Assembly: GCF_016802725.1 (NCBI RefSeq)
Contig: NC_052669.1
Location: 3,434,501-3,498,500, forward strand
DNA: 64,000 bases
Direction of reading: 5' to 3'
From: Solenopsis invicta
Lineage: Eukaryota > Arthropoda > Insecta > Hymenoptera > Formicidae
Under the pieces are notes generated by a model. The model was not told the origin of the DNA and did not search any database. It saw only the letters and a program-made list of their open reading frames with translations. Of this stretch, positions 24,077-35,165 are shown piece after piece. How positions within the stretch are numbered: the first letter of the stretch is position 1; every line of letters begins with the position of its first letter. The position numbers and the translations under genes were made by a program.

Positions 24077-27000
24077 CATTGAGATAAAAATATTTAATTA
24101 TTTTAATAGTATGTTAACGTTTTATTTATTCCTTAGCATATTCTTTATTTTAATTTTATATATACATTAGAATATTTTTTGCAGTTATAATACTTAAATA
24201 TTAATAAGTATTTTATATTATAAGTATCCATTATAAAATAATGTTACTTTTTTTTTAATCATGTACATAATATTCTCTACGGTTTAGATTACTCAGACCG
24301 TGGCTAATAAACAATTAGATATTCTCATTAACGTCAAAAGGTAGACAACAAACAAAGATCTTGAAACTATTGCACGGATTCACTAAAAAAGTTTGTCAAA
24401 GTATTAGCTTCTTTAATTATTTCGTGATTGCGTATGATTACAAGAAAAGGAGATAAATATCTTGCTCTTTTCGTGAAAAGAATAAGACAATTCATAAATT
24501 TTTGATAAATACATATTCAGTATTTAAGATACATACAATGAAACCGATGTTCAATATGTGTAGGCTATTGAAAAAAGGAAAGATTATCATAAACGCACAA
24601 ATAATCAGTATTTGAGAAATCTTAACAAACAGGTAGTTAATGCAGAAACTATTGGAAGTACGTAATATAATCCAAAGTTATAATTTTCTAATTGTCTAAT
24701 ATTAAAAATTATTATATTGCAATAAAATTTAAAAGTTATTATATTCATATTACGTCATAATCATTCTCGTTAATTAAACTAACTTAATATAATTATTTAA
24801 TGTTAATGCAATATAATTTAAATTTTAATTTTTGATAATATTTAACAAAAGTAAAATAAACAAAAACTATACTATAAAATTATTGCTTATGTTCTTATGT
24901 CATTTAATTTAGTTCAAAGAAGACGCCTAGTAATGTTGGATCTCTTAATACAAGCATCTCAAAAGGGTCTTTTAACTGATATTGATATTAGAGAGGAAGT
25001 TGATACCTTTATGTTTAAAGTATGTACTTGCGGACCTTTACTTATGCATTATATAAATGCATCTCGATGCAAACAGTATGATTACAGGGTCATGATACTA
25101 TATCATCGGGTATATGCTTTACTTTATCATTATTGGCCGAGCACAAAGATATCCAGGTATTCTTATAAGGGAACACAACCAAGTGTCCCCCACCGACTAT
25201 AATGAGCTTTGGATACCTATGTTCGGTAAACAAAAATAAGAGATATATTTTTTTTTATACATAATACTGAGTCGCACGTTAAAGGGATGAAATACCACTA
25301 CGAAAAAAATCGGTATTTTTCTTTAAAAGCGAATATTATCGAAACTATAAGAAATAGAAGAAATATTCTAAATGAATGTTGAATGGCGTTAAGAGTACTT
25401 TATAGCAGTAATAAAAAATTAAAAAAGTTTTTTTTAATTTTTAAAAAATTTTTTTTAAAAAAACGTTTTTCTCTATTGTAAAGTATTTTTCAAGCCATTT
25501 AACTTTCATTCAGAACATTTTCCTCTATCTCTTATAGTTTCGACAATATTCGCTTCGAAAGAAAAAAACTGATTTTTTTAGAGAGTTGTTTCACCCCTTT
25601 AATATGCAACTGTAAAAAAATACGTGTCTTTTATTTTTGTTTATATTTTAACATATCCAAAAAACATTAAAATCGGAGAGGGACACTTGGTTGTGTTTCC
25701 TGGTTAATTAAATTATGTCTTATTTAAATAAGCGTTATGGTTGGAAGAAAAGACAAAATAATACATTTAATTTAATAAATCAATAATAAAATAAATCAAT
25801 TATTAAAATTTATTTCATTAATCACTTATTTATCCTATAAAAAACTTAATTTTTGTAAAATTCAAAACAATACAATAAAAATTACTATACTCGTCTAGTA
25901 GAGAATACTTTCTAGTTCGTTTATGTACATTTCCTAGAGTTTTACTTTTAGTTTTTGTTTCAAAGATATAATTTAAAAACAAAATGTCGCTATTGGAATC
26001 TTCTTCTATTTACATAAATAAATAAAATATGTACATTAAATACATAATTTTGTCCTTAAACTCATTAGTTGTGGAATGTCTATGAACTAAATGTAGAAAT
26101 TCAATTCCTGTGTACGTAAAATCAGTATTATTATAATAAAAAATTGTATCTATATGTACATTAATGATACAAGATCGTGTTCGAAAAGAAGTTGATGTTA
26201 TTATGCAAGAGAATCAAGGAAAACTTACAATAAAATTGCTGCAAGATTTGCAATATCTAAAGAAATGTATAAAAGAAGTATTACGTTTACATCCTAGTGT
26301 TTATTTCATATCACGAGTTACATCGGAAAGAACATAATTAAGTAGGTAACCGATAAATCTATTGATGTATATATTTTTAACAAAACAGGTATTCTTCACT
26401 AATTATTTCTTGGAAACGACGTGACTCACTATGTGGATCACGAATAGACATTTACGGAAGACGGCGTAATCATTGCACAGGTAATCGGCGATCATATTGA
26501 CAGATCATGATTAACGCGCATAAGTAACATGCGTATTTTAAATAAACAAAAATATTGCTATTTTTTTTAGCGTAGAAAGTATTGGACTAATGGTAGTCCA
26601 GCAAAACAGAATAACAGTGATTCACGCAATGTTCATGCCGCCGTGAACGGGTTAATTTGCAGTACAAAATATCTCATCAAACGTTACTTATATTTATAAG
26701 ATAAAACATATTGTTTTATTATATAAAACTTATTTGTCTTATTAAAATAAACAAGATGAGATTTCTTAAAGTAATGTTTCCAAAATTAAGAGTTTATATT
26801 AATTGAATATAATGTAATACCTACATAATATAACTTTTTAAAAATTTATTTTTAGATAAATTGAGATTATTGCGTGAATTGTTCTGACAATTATATGTAT
26901 TAATTCAACATCAAATAGATATTTATTTTTTAAATTTATTAACGCTTCGAATTATTGTATTATATTTCTTTATTAGCTATGATATCCCAGATAGCAAAAC

Positions 27001-27930
27001 GTGATAACTCAATCTAAAGCAAATCTTTAAATTGCTTATTAATTGCTATTACGTTGCCTTTTATTTAATGCAACAAAAATGTTTTAGTCAATTTAATATT
27101 AATATGCTGTTTTATTGTCGAGCAAATGTAGAAAAATTATTAAAGTCAATCACTGTGATAAGTATATTGCCGTAAGTTGTGTTTAGAACTTGCCATTACT
27201 ATATTTTTAAAATTGTTTATAGCAATCTGTGAGCAACATGACAGCAACATTTGAGTAACAATTCCCATTTATAACTTGTAATAAGTATAATGCTGATAAG
27301 TTGTTGGGAACTGCCGGTATTATATTTTAAAAACTATTGCTGGCAAGAACGTAATGATAAGAGGATACCCTCTTCTATTGCTTTGCTGATAATTAATGAG
27401 AATATTTGTGACAAGTTGTTGACAACTTGCAATTATTTGGCTATCTGGGATTACGCTTTTATTAATTACTGCTTTATATTATATTCTCATTATAATTTTA
27501 TAATGTTTTTCAGAATCACATTTAATACCTGCCGGAATAATAATGCAGATGCAAAACATCTTTAGAGTCCACAGAGATCCTAATTTTTGGCCAAATCCAG
27601 AAGTATTTGATCCAGATAGATTTTTACCTGAGAAGATCCGAAATCGTCATCCTTATTCGTATTTACCATTCAGTGGTGGACCACGTAATTGCATGGGTAA
27701 AATATTTATTGATATTTTTTTATATGAACACAGATTGCAATATATATCAAATTGTAGGTCAACGATTTGCTTTGTTGGAGATGAAGGCGATGATAGTCCC
27801 TCTGATTCACAATTTCTATTTTGAACCCGTCGATTATTTAAAGAATCTGCGCATTGGAGCTGATCTAATACTTGGCCCTTTTGATTCACATCATATAAAA
27901 TTTATTCCAATCACAACAAAATCCATATAG
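24077..27930 (+). pseudogene. CYP4 unit 3, 5'-truncated pseudogene
   Basis: Contains only the equivalents of exons 6-12: 24288-24390, 24564-24657, 24913-25019, 25088-25156, 26173-26341, 27514-27696, 27758-27930. Homology to the intron before exon 6 of unit 2 begins abruptly near 24077 (TTGAGATAAAAATATTTAA), so the duplication breakpoint lies there and exons 1-5 were never copied or were lost. Defects: an in-frame TAG at 24316-24318, the acceptor before exon 10 changed from AG to AA (26171-26172), an in-frame TAA at 26335-26337, and one extra codon in exon 11. The I-helix reads GHDTI and the haem loop [11 protein letters not shown], retaining the Cys. Intron 9 carries a 532-bp foldback element. 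No promoter belongs to it. It cannot yield a functional P450. Confidence 0.92.
25169..25700. mobile_element. Long foldback MITE in intron 9 of unit 3
   Basis: About 532 bp made almost entirely of two complementary arms of about 235 bp around an A/T-rich loop. The ends are GGGAACACAACCAAGTGTCC and GGACACTTGGTTGTGTTTCC. Matching inner blocks include AGCGAATATT.TCGAAACTAT and its complement. A transcript would fold into a very long hairpin. No coding frame; target duplication not resolved. Intron 9 of the other units lacks it. Confidence 0.8.
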
Positions 27931-29340
27931 GTATTTGAAGATAATAATTTAAATTCCAAAACGCGACAAATATGTTTGTTTAGGTTAGTATGTAATGAAT
28001 GTCGCTTCAATACACATTATTTAGTTTCATTATTATTCTCTATGCAAATCGTCGTCAGAAGGAAATCGGCAAGAAAGATCGTAAAATCCTCAATACTTGT
28101 CTGTTTTGGCGAGTGTTCACAGTGTTCGACGCGTTCTTAGAGCGTGATCGACACATTGTCGCTCAATCGAGTCAATCCACGATTTCTCCGATGTTCTTTT
28201 GACGACTGCTCGCATCGGTTCCTTACTTTTAAAAAGTTCAGAGTCTTCTTTGACAGTGAGCCGAGCAATATTACAAACTCGATCACGAAAGTCGAAGAAT
28301 TCGAATTTCGAACCGGCGCGATTAGCTATGAAAATAGTGCCTCTGCGAGTCTAATCCCATGCACCTAGAGACCCTCTAATTGTATTTCTCTGTTTAATAT
28401 ACACATCTCTGTCTATATTCACGTCTCTCGATCAAATATTTTGAACCAATCAAAAGTGGTCCCCTTGTGTTGCGACTTTTATTTAAGGGTCTCTACATGC
28501 ACCTATCACGAGAGAGCAATTGTCGCTACATTATATACAATAATTGTGAACTGTGTAAGTACAAATGTTATTTAAGTTTATTGACAATTTGATAAGATAG
28601 TGATCGAGTGACAGTTTTTTTTTCTTAATCCGTTTTTAGCGATTACGAATGTAGTTGATTTAAACCTGTTAGCTAATCGCACGTGCTCGCGCTCTCTGTC
28701 CTCTCTTCTACGCTTATCTCCTGCTCCAACTTTGATATTCACAAAAGCGCTTTTGCAATGTTGCATAAAAAAATGTACCTGTTATATCAATTTGTAAAAA
28801 TATGCATATTTTTCCTAACGCTGGATGGCACTTAATATCATACATTAGTCATATCTGTGATAATTGTTATCGCGCCATTATTTCACGTAAGCCGAAGAGG
28901 CGATAAAAAAATAACAATAAGGGTCGAGACATGTATCACATGTGTACAGCTGAGAAGATCGGTTGATCGTTAAGTTTGGTGGAAACCTAGTGCATCCTAT
29001 AAATTATGAGTTATTATATCAATGTTATACATATAATTTAATAATATTAAATATCTTTGTAGTTCTCTTCTTCATCAATTTATGTAGTATATTCTAAAGA
29101 CAGGCGAGTTGCGTTATTACATCTTTTGGTAAGTATTTTTTTATTAACTTTTATACTTTGTGAACACAGTGCATTGATTTAAAAAAAATTTAATGGATAC
29201 ACTGTTTCCTGGTTCCAAACAAAACAATTTTCTCTATTGCCGGACAATACAAATATCAATCTTGCGTTCTTGTTTGTGTTGGTATTTATTATTTTAGTTT
29301 CACTTGTTAAAGGATACCCCTAAGCAGCATGAATAGTAAA
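27931..29340. other. Unrecognised region with higher GC
   Basis: The first 30-40 bp are the residual 3' UTR of unit 3. From about 28030 to 28760 the base composition is clearly less AT-rich than its surroundings, and short open frames occur (27999-28202, 28144-28368), but they match no family I know. One hAT-type MITE lies inside. Probably the remnant of another mobile element. Confidence 0.4.
28366..28495. mobile_element. hAT-type MITE with 8-bp target duplication
   Basis: A 130-bp element with 10-bp perfect inverted ends TAGAGACCCT and AGGGTCTCTA, flanked by identical 8-bp copies CATGCACC at 28358-28365 and 28496-28503. An 8-bp duplication is diagnostic of hAT transposition. No coding capacity. 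Confidence 0.8.
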
Positions 29341-29708
29341 AAGTAAGGTTTGTAGGATAAAAATAATTTGAAAACTAGACTTCAAAAAATTCTAGCAAAA
29401 GAAATTAGCTTAAGAGAGACATCTTCAAGATATGGCATTGCAAGAAGCACTTTGTTTGACAAAGTGAAATGTATAAAATCTGGTCAAGATATTATTTTGC
29501 AGTCTCAACTAGGTAGATTTACCAAAACTTTCCTTCTAGAACATGAAGCACAATTAATAAATTATGTGAAAAACTTAGCTAATCGTTGTTTGACATTATC
29601 AAAAAAAAATTTTTTTTAATTGGCTTATAATTAGCGATAAAACTAAAACTTCCTTATCGCTTCAATACAGAAGAATGGCGGGCAAACATTTTTATTATGA
29701 TTTTATGG
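29341..29708 (+). pseudogene. Pogo/Tigger-like transposase relic, 5' part
   Basis: An open frame at 29368-29619 encodes a psq/CENP-B-type helix-turn-helix (SLRETSSRYGIARSTLFDKV) and the start of the following CENP-B domain. In-frame stop TAG at 29353-29355 precedes it. After the stop at 29617-29619 the similarity continues in shifted frames (a KLPYRFN motif, then AGKHFYYDF) up to 29708, where the BEL LTR begins. It resumes at 35555. At least two frameshifts plus the nonsense codon make it a pseudogene. A domesticated CENP-B-like host gene is a less likely alternative, given the breaks. Confidence 0.75.
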
Positions 29709-29946
29709 TGTTCAATACTATAATTTTTACTGCATACAGTAATCACTTGAAACTCGCGCTAGAGCTTCGCCATCTTATCCCCAAAGAGAAAGGTAACTAG
29801 CGCATCTGCGGCGCTCGACAGGGCGCGCTCGCCGTGGCATTACGCCTTCTACTGGTATACTCATTACCCATCTTTCTGATCTCGATCGACTCTCGTGTAA
29901 GAAGGTACGCGTTACGCACACCTCTCTTGTAACCTGTAAAAGTTGT
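29709..29946 (+). repeat. 5' LTR of the BEL element (3' 151 bp deleted)
   Basis: Identical in length to the first 238 bp of the 3' LTR with three substitutions. It then jumps directly into gag coding sequence at 29947, so the remainder of the LTR (including its AATAAA-containing region) and the tRNA primer site are gone. Confidence 0.9.
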
Positions 29947-30410
29947 TAGACGACTCTTGGTCGGAATACAACGCGTTACAAGCTCAATTAGAAGCGCATG
30001 ACGAGACCGAATCCAGCGATCGGGACAATTTCGAAGAAACATTTATTACGTTATCGGCCAAAATCAGAGAGCTATTATGGACGCCAGTACAAGCCGGCAT
30101 CGAGTCAATCCCCTCGACCTCGCGTGGCACGACTGATTCTCGATCTTATGTTAAACTACCCAAGCTAAATCTCCCGACGTTTTCGGGCAAATATGACGAG
30201 TGGTATCCATTTTTTAATACGTTTCAAGCCGTGATACATTCAAACTCGTCATTAAGCAATATTCAAAAGCTTCAATACTTGAAGAGTTCTCTTACGGGCG
30301 AGGCGGCCAACGTCATCGAGTCGCTAGAGTTTTCAGATGCGAATTATGAGGTAGCGTGGTCAATACTTCGCACGCGGTATGATAACAGACCGGCCACATC
30401 GAAGCAATAA
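29947..30410 (+). CDS. BEL/Pao gag, N-terminal part, broken at both ends
   Basis: The frame opens straight out of the truncated LTR without an ATG and stops with TAA at 30408-30410. The protein begins with an acidic, helical segment and continues into the Gag-like DUF1759-type region (KLPKLNLPTFSGKYDEW, TGEAANVIESLEF), normally followed directly by the rest of gag-pol. The pol frame is already open from 30386, so a single net one-base shift between 30386 and 30407 separates what should be one continuous polyprotein. The true start codon is deleted. Confidence 0.85.
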
Positions 30411-33400
30411 TGGCGTTGCCTTCCATGAAAAAAGAAAACCATTCCGAGTTAAGACAAATCTCTGATGGTGCCACGAGGCATCTGCATGCTCTTCAAGCAT
30501 TGAAGCTGCCCACCGATCACTGGGATGCGTTAATAATACATATTCTTTGTTCCAAGCTTGATCCTCTTACATCGCGCGAGTGGCAAAATTCGCTATCGGG
30601 CACCGAACTGCCCACTCTAAAAGAGTTTTTTGAATTTATTACGCGCCGTTGTCAAATGCTAGAAACTACAATTAAGTCGAGTGTCGCAAGTACAAAAAAC
30701 GACACGGCACGACCGCAGTCTAACACTAAACGACAAACGACGTGCGTCGCAACTGTCAAGTCTAAATGCAGTTATTGCTCAGCAGAGCACTGCATTTACT
30801 ATTGCAAAAAGTTTATAGCTCTTTCTGTTCCGCAGAGATTATCCGAGATTCGTAGCCGCAAGCTTTGTCTCAATTGCCTACGGTCTTCCTCCCACTCTCC
30901 AAGCAAATGCACGTCAGGTCAGTGCAAGGTGTGTCGAGGAAAACATAACACTCTCCTTCACTCTGACGCTGTTCTTCTACAGACGTCAAGCAACTCGAAT
31001 AACGGCTCAGATTCAAAGTCCTCCGTCACCGCTTCTGAAACGGTAACGCACGCCTCAGGGTTGGTTAGTGGCAACCACGTCATTCTCTCCACGGCAGTGG
31101 TCCATGTAGCTGACAGCAAAGGATCCCTAAGGCCTTGTCGTGCCTTGCTCGATTCGGGCGCCCAAGTGAATCTCATTTCAGGGAGATTTCTGGCCAGTCT
31201 AGGTATCGAGCCGCGACCGTTAAGCTTAGCCATTTCCGGTGTTAATGGAATATCCTCAACATCTACGCAAGTGGCTCGAATAAATTTGCAGTCACGCACA
31301 AGCACCTACTCGGTCTCATTAAATTGCATCATCGTGGACCAGGTAACCGACAAACTTCCCGCTTTCACATTCAAGCGGAGCAAGTTCGACATTCCCAGCA
31401 ACATTAAATTGGCAGATCCACAATTTCATGTGTGCGCTGACGTTGATCTCATAATTGGTCAGGAATTCTTTTGGGATTTGATTTGCGTCGGACAAATCAA
31501 GGCCTCGGACAAACATCCAACCTTACAAAAGACGAGATTAGGCTGGATAGTTGCGGGACCTTTGGCCGATTTTAAAGAGTCTCCTCCCAGGGTGTATTCA
31601 CTGCACGCTACTGTTACCAACGAGCAGCTCCACGATCAGCTAAATCAGTTCTGGCTTGTGGAGGATATACGCGGGCTGCCTGACAATTACACGGCTGAAG
31701 AAAGGCGGTGCGAGCAACACTTCCTCAGCAACGTTAAGCAAGACTCTGAAGGCAGATACATAGTCAAACTCCCTATAAAAGAGGACGTTCTCAATCAACT
31801 TGGGGATTCTCGAAGCATCGCGCTAAAGCGATTGATGAACCTTGAACAGCGTTTCAAGCGCGATCCCGCTTTAAAGGCGCAATATGTACAATTTCTGAAT
31901 GAATACCGATCGCTTGGCCATATGCGATTGGTAGAACCTTCCGATGACATTTCGCCTTCCTTTTACTTACCTCACCATGGGGTATTCAAACGCACGAGTC
32001 AGTCCTCTAAAATCCGGGTTGTTTTTGATGCATCCTGCAAGTCGACTACTGGAATTTCCCTCAACGATGTTCTCCGGGTAGGTCCGGTTGTGCAATCAGA
32101 CCTAGCAGACATTCTAATGCGCTTTCGCAATTTTCGCTGTGTCATCTCAGCAGATGTCATCAAGATGTATAGACAGATCTTGGTCGACCCTTCGCAAACG
32201 TCCCTGCAAAGAATATTGTGGCGAAGCAATCCCTCTTCAAACGTCGACACGTATGAGTTAAGCACGATAACCTATGGTACCTCGTCGGCGTCATACTTGG
32301 CTACAAGATGCCTCAATTATCTAGCTGAGCAAAACTCATCCAAATATCCTCTCGGATCAGCACACGTCAAGCGTAACTTTTACGTAGACGACCTGCTTAC
32401 TGGAGCAGATTCTCTCAACGAAGCAAGGCAAATTCGTGATGAAATAATACAATTGTTGCAGCTGGGAAAATTCGAGCTAAGTAAATGGGCGTCAAATTGT
32501 CCGCAGCTACTCAAAGATGTACAGCGACAGGACACTCCTGTAATAATTGAGAACGAAGATCGATCATCCATCCTAGGAATTCAATGGAAACAATTCGAGG
32601 ACGTATTTTGTTTCTCGTGTAACCTCGATCCCTCTGGAAACGCAATAACCAAACGGATCATACTATCCGAGGCGTCCCGACTGTTCGACCCGTTAGGTAT
32701 CCTAGGTCCGATCATTGTTGTAGCCAAACTTCTTCTACAAGAACTCTGGCAATCCGGAGTTCATTGGGACGAATCCGTTCCTCAGGATGTCCACTCTCGC
32801 TGGCTCAAATTCAGATCCCAGTTGAACAAATTGAACCAATTACAAGTACCACGCTGCGTCAAGTTTAGCTCTTACTCTCAACATGTGCAGTTTCACGGCT
32901 TCTGCGACGCTAGTCAAAATGCGTACGGAGCCTGCATTTACGTCCGCTCGTACATCAAACCTGACGGATACCGTACGGAGTTACTCTGCTCTAAATCACG
33001 GGTTGCCCCTATCAAGGCCGTCTCTCTTCCTCGGCTTGAGCTGTGTGCAGCAGTATTATTAGCGCGCCTGATACACAAGGTTAGTGAGGCCCTTGAAATT
33101 GAACGACATCAGATCTTCCTGTGGTCAGACTCCACCGTCACCTTGAACTGGATATCATCATCCTCCCGAAGGTGGTCGGTCTTCGTCGCTAACAGAGTCG
33201 GCGAAATACAACGATTGACCGACACCAATGCCTGGCGACATGTCGTCTCGGCAAACAACCCCGCTGACATCCTGTCACGCGGATTACATCCCGCTGACTT
33301 AGCAACTTCATTCATGTGGTGGCACGGTCCCGCCTTTCTGCAAAAGAGGGACGACCAATGGCCTAACAGCAGCTTCACCCGACTAGGAGACGACGTTCCA

Positions 33401-34936
33401 GAGCAGAAACCGGTCGTGGTTGCAACCGCCTTGGGCAATTCACGCATTGTCGATGAGGTATTAAATAGGTGCTCTAAATTATACAAGGCATGCCGAGTCA
33501 TAGCCTATTGCTTGAGACTTATAAAAAGATACAGGTCTGACGCACCAACCCTCGTTGTCCTCCCCCTCGAGATATCTCGTGCTTTGGATATCATATGCAA
33601 ATCTGTCCAGAGGCAAGTCTTCTTTTCTGAATACAAGGCGTTGAGTGAAGGAAAGGTTATTCGTTCCACCAGTAGGCTTCTTTCTCTCTCCCCATTCTTG
33701 GACAAAGGGGGCTTAATGAGAGTGGGCGGAAGGCTGCGCAATTCTACCTTACAGTTTGACGCGCGCCATCCTATACTGCTACCTCGCAAACACGACTTAA
33801 CTCGACTCGTGATAGAGCATGAACACGCGCGAAATATGCATGCAGGCGTCCAAGCTACTATGGCTTCGGTCCGAGAGCGTTTTTGGCCACTGTCGTTGAG
33901 ATCAAGTGTTAGAAAGCTCATTCAAGAATGCATAACATGCTTCAAAGCGAAACCGCGCCACTCGGAAGCAATTATGGGCTCCTTGCCTACCAGTCGAGTC
34001 ACTGTCTCTCGACCCTTCTCTCACTGCGGGGTAGATTACGCCGGCCCGGTTATATTGCGAGAGGGCAAAAGGCGTAATGCACGTAATCACAAGTCCTACA
34101 TCGCCGTTTTTGTTTGCTTTGCCACTAAGGCAATTCATATTGAATTAGTCAGTGATCTAACCACTGACGCCTTTCTTGGAGCGTTCAAACGTTTCATTGC
34201 TCGACGAGGTCGATCCTCTAATATGTACTCAGATAACGGCATCACTTTCGTGGGGGCTCAGAGACAGCTCGAGGAAATGTACAAGTTCTATTTGAGTCAG
34301 CAGACACAGGCCGATCTCGAGCGGTTTCTGAGCCACCAGGGAATCATTTGGAATTTCATTCCCCCAAACGCGCCGCACTTCGGCGGACTGTGGGAGGCGG
34401 CGGTTAAATCGGCGAAACTTCATATGTCGCGCATTGTCGGCAGGGCTCATTTAACATTTGAGGAAATGTCCACTGTATTGTACGAAATAGAAGCGATTCT
34501 TAACTCGCGGCCGATTACTCCGTTAAGTGAAGATCCGAATGACATGTCATATATATCTCCCGGACACTTCCTAGTCGGCACTACCCTTAACGGACTACCT
34601 CAGCCTGACCTGACAGACGTCAATGAGAACAGGTTAGTCCGCTGGCAAAGAGTAGAACAGCTCAGGCAAAACTTCTGGCGAAGATGGAGCGCGGAATATT
34701 TGCATTCTTTGCAAGAACGAAACAAATGGAAGAGCAACAAGGGCATTCAACTAGAACCTGGTCAACTCGTCCTCATCAAGCAGCAAAATTTAGCCCCACT
34801 GCAATGGGCGATTGGTCGCGTCCAGGACGTCCATCCCGGTCCCGACAACGTTGTGCGCACCGCGACTGTTCACACCTCCAAGGGCTCTTTCGTCAGGCCT
34901 CTCTCCAGGCTTGCGATATTACCTATAAGTTCGTAA
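30410..34936 (+). CDS. BEL/Pao gag-pol polyprotein (C-terminal gag, protease, RT, RNase H, integrase)
   Basis: An uninterrupted frame of 1508 codons. Domains in order: end of the gag-like region (1-110), Cys/His zinc-knuckle cluster (about 120-185), A17-type aspartic protease with LLDSGAQVNLIS (about 245), reverse transcriptase with YVDD (about 657), RNase H with FCDAS (about 830) and SDSTV (about 905), integrase zinc domain (about 1115-1185), integrase core with GVDYAGP (about 1207) and YSDNG (about 1273), and a C-terminal DUF5641-like segment. The usual BEL organisation with one long frame is kept. The ATG at 30410 is only where this frame follows the gag stop, not a natural start. Base composition is far more GC-rich than the flanks. 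Catalytic motifs look intact, so loss of activity is due to the 5' damage. Confidence 0.95.
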   Translation: MALPSMKKENHSELRQISDGATRHLHALQALKLPTDHWDALIIHILCSKLDPLTSREWQNSLSGTELPTLKEFFEFITRRCQMLETTIKSSVASTKNDTARPQSNTKRQTTCVATVKSKCSYCSAEHCIYYCKKFIALSVPQRLSEIRSRKLCLNCLRSSSHSPSKCTSGQCKVCRGKHNTLLHSDAVLLQTSSNSNNGSDSKSSVTASETVTHASGLVSGNHVILSTAVVHVADSKGSLRPCRALLDSGAQVNLISGRFLASLGIEPRPLSLAISGVNGISSTSTQVARINLQSRTSTYSVSLNCIIVDQVTDKLPAFTFKRSKFDIPSNIKLADPQFHVCADVDLIIGQEFFWDLICVGQIKASDKHPTLQKTRLGWIVAGPLADFKESPPRVYSLHATVTNEQLHDQLNQFWLVEDIRGLPDNYTAEERRCEQHFLSNVKQDSEGRYIVKLPIKEDVLNQLGDSRSIALKRLMNLEQRFKRDPALKAQYVQFLNEYRSLGHMRLVEPSDDISPSFYLPHHGVFKRTSQSSKIRVVFDASCKSTTGISLNDVLRVGPVVQSDLADILMRFRNFRCVISADVIKMYRQILVDPSQTSLQRILWRSNPSSNVDTYELSTITYGTSSASYLATRCLNYLAEQNSSKYPLGSAHVKRNFYVDDLLTGADSLNEARQIRDEIIQLLQLGKFELSKWASNCPQLLKDVQRQDTPVIIENEDRSSILGIQWKQFEDVFCFSCNLDPSGNAITKRIILSEASRLFDPLGILGPIIVVAKLLLQELWQSGVHWDESVPQDVHSRWLKFRSQLNKLNQLQVPRCVKFSSYSQHVQFHGFCDASQNAYGACIYVRSYIKPDGYRTELLCSKSRVAPIKAVSLPRLELCAAVLLARLIHKVSEALEIERHQIFLWSDSTVTLNWISSSSRRWSVFVANRVGEIQRLTDTNAWRHVVSANNPADILSRGLHPADLATSFMWWHGPAFLQKRDDQWPNSSFTRLGDDVPEQKPVVVATALGNSRIVDEVLNRCSKLYKACRVIAYCLRLIKRYRSDAPTLVVLPLEISRALDIICKSVQRQVFFSEYKALSEGKVIRSTSRLLSLSPFLDKGGLMRVGGRLRNSTLQFDARHPILLPRKHDLTRLVIEHEHARNMHAGVQATMASVRERFWPLSLRSSVRKLIQECITCFKAKPRHSEAIMGSLPTSRVTVSRPFSHCGVDYAGPVILREGKRRNARNHKSYIAVFVCFATKAIHIELVSDLTTDAFLGAFKRFIARRGRSSNMYSDNGITFVGAQRQLEEMYKFYLSQQTQADLERFLSHQGIIWNFIPPNAPHFGGLWEAAVKSAKLHMSRIVGRAHLTFEEMSTVLYEIEAILNSRPITPLSEDPNDMSYISPGHFLVGTTLNGLPQPDLTDVNENRLVRWQRVEQLRQNFWRRWSAEYLHSLQERNKWKSNKGIQLEPGQLVLIKQQNLAPLQWAIGRVQDVHPGPDNVVRTATVHTSKGSFVRPLSRLAILPISS

Positions 34937-35165
34937 AAAAAAAAAAAAGGGGAGGAAATTTTTGTTTGCGAAATTCAGCTATTTAGAATTAATTAAGGAA
35001 CTGCTTCTTTGTAACCGCACCAAACGAGTCTGTAATCTAGCGTAAGTCGTTTAGGTTCCTACAATTAGCGCCATACTCAGCTGATGTTCTTCGTTCAGTC
35101 ATAAAGACATGCGAATTAATTATAAGCATTTGTTGAAAAGCTCGGCCTTTCAACGGGGGCCGCGT
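34937..35165 (+). other. Non-coding leader before the 3' LTR
   Basis: Starts with an A-tract followed by GGGGAGGAAA (34949-34958), which has the composition of a polypurine tract but lies about 208 bp before the LTR. A weaker G-rich motif, CGGGGGCCGCG, lies directly upstream of 35166. Which one primes plus-strand synthesis cannot be decided by eye. Confidence 0.4.

Noticed and set aside
30958..34450. Several minus-strand open frames opposite the BEL pol gene (65-138 codons)
   Set aside because: Shadow frames of a GC-richer coding region; no similarity and no gene-like organisation.
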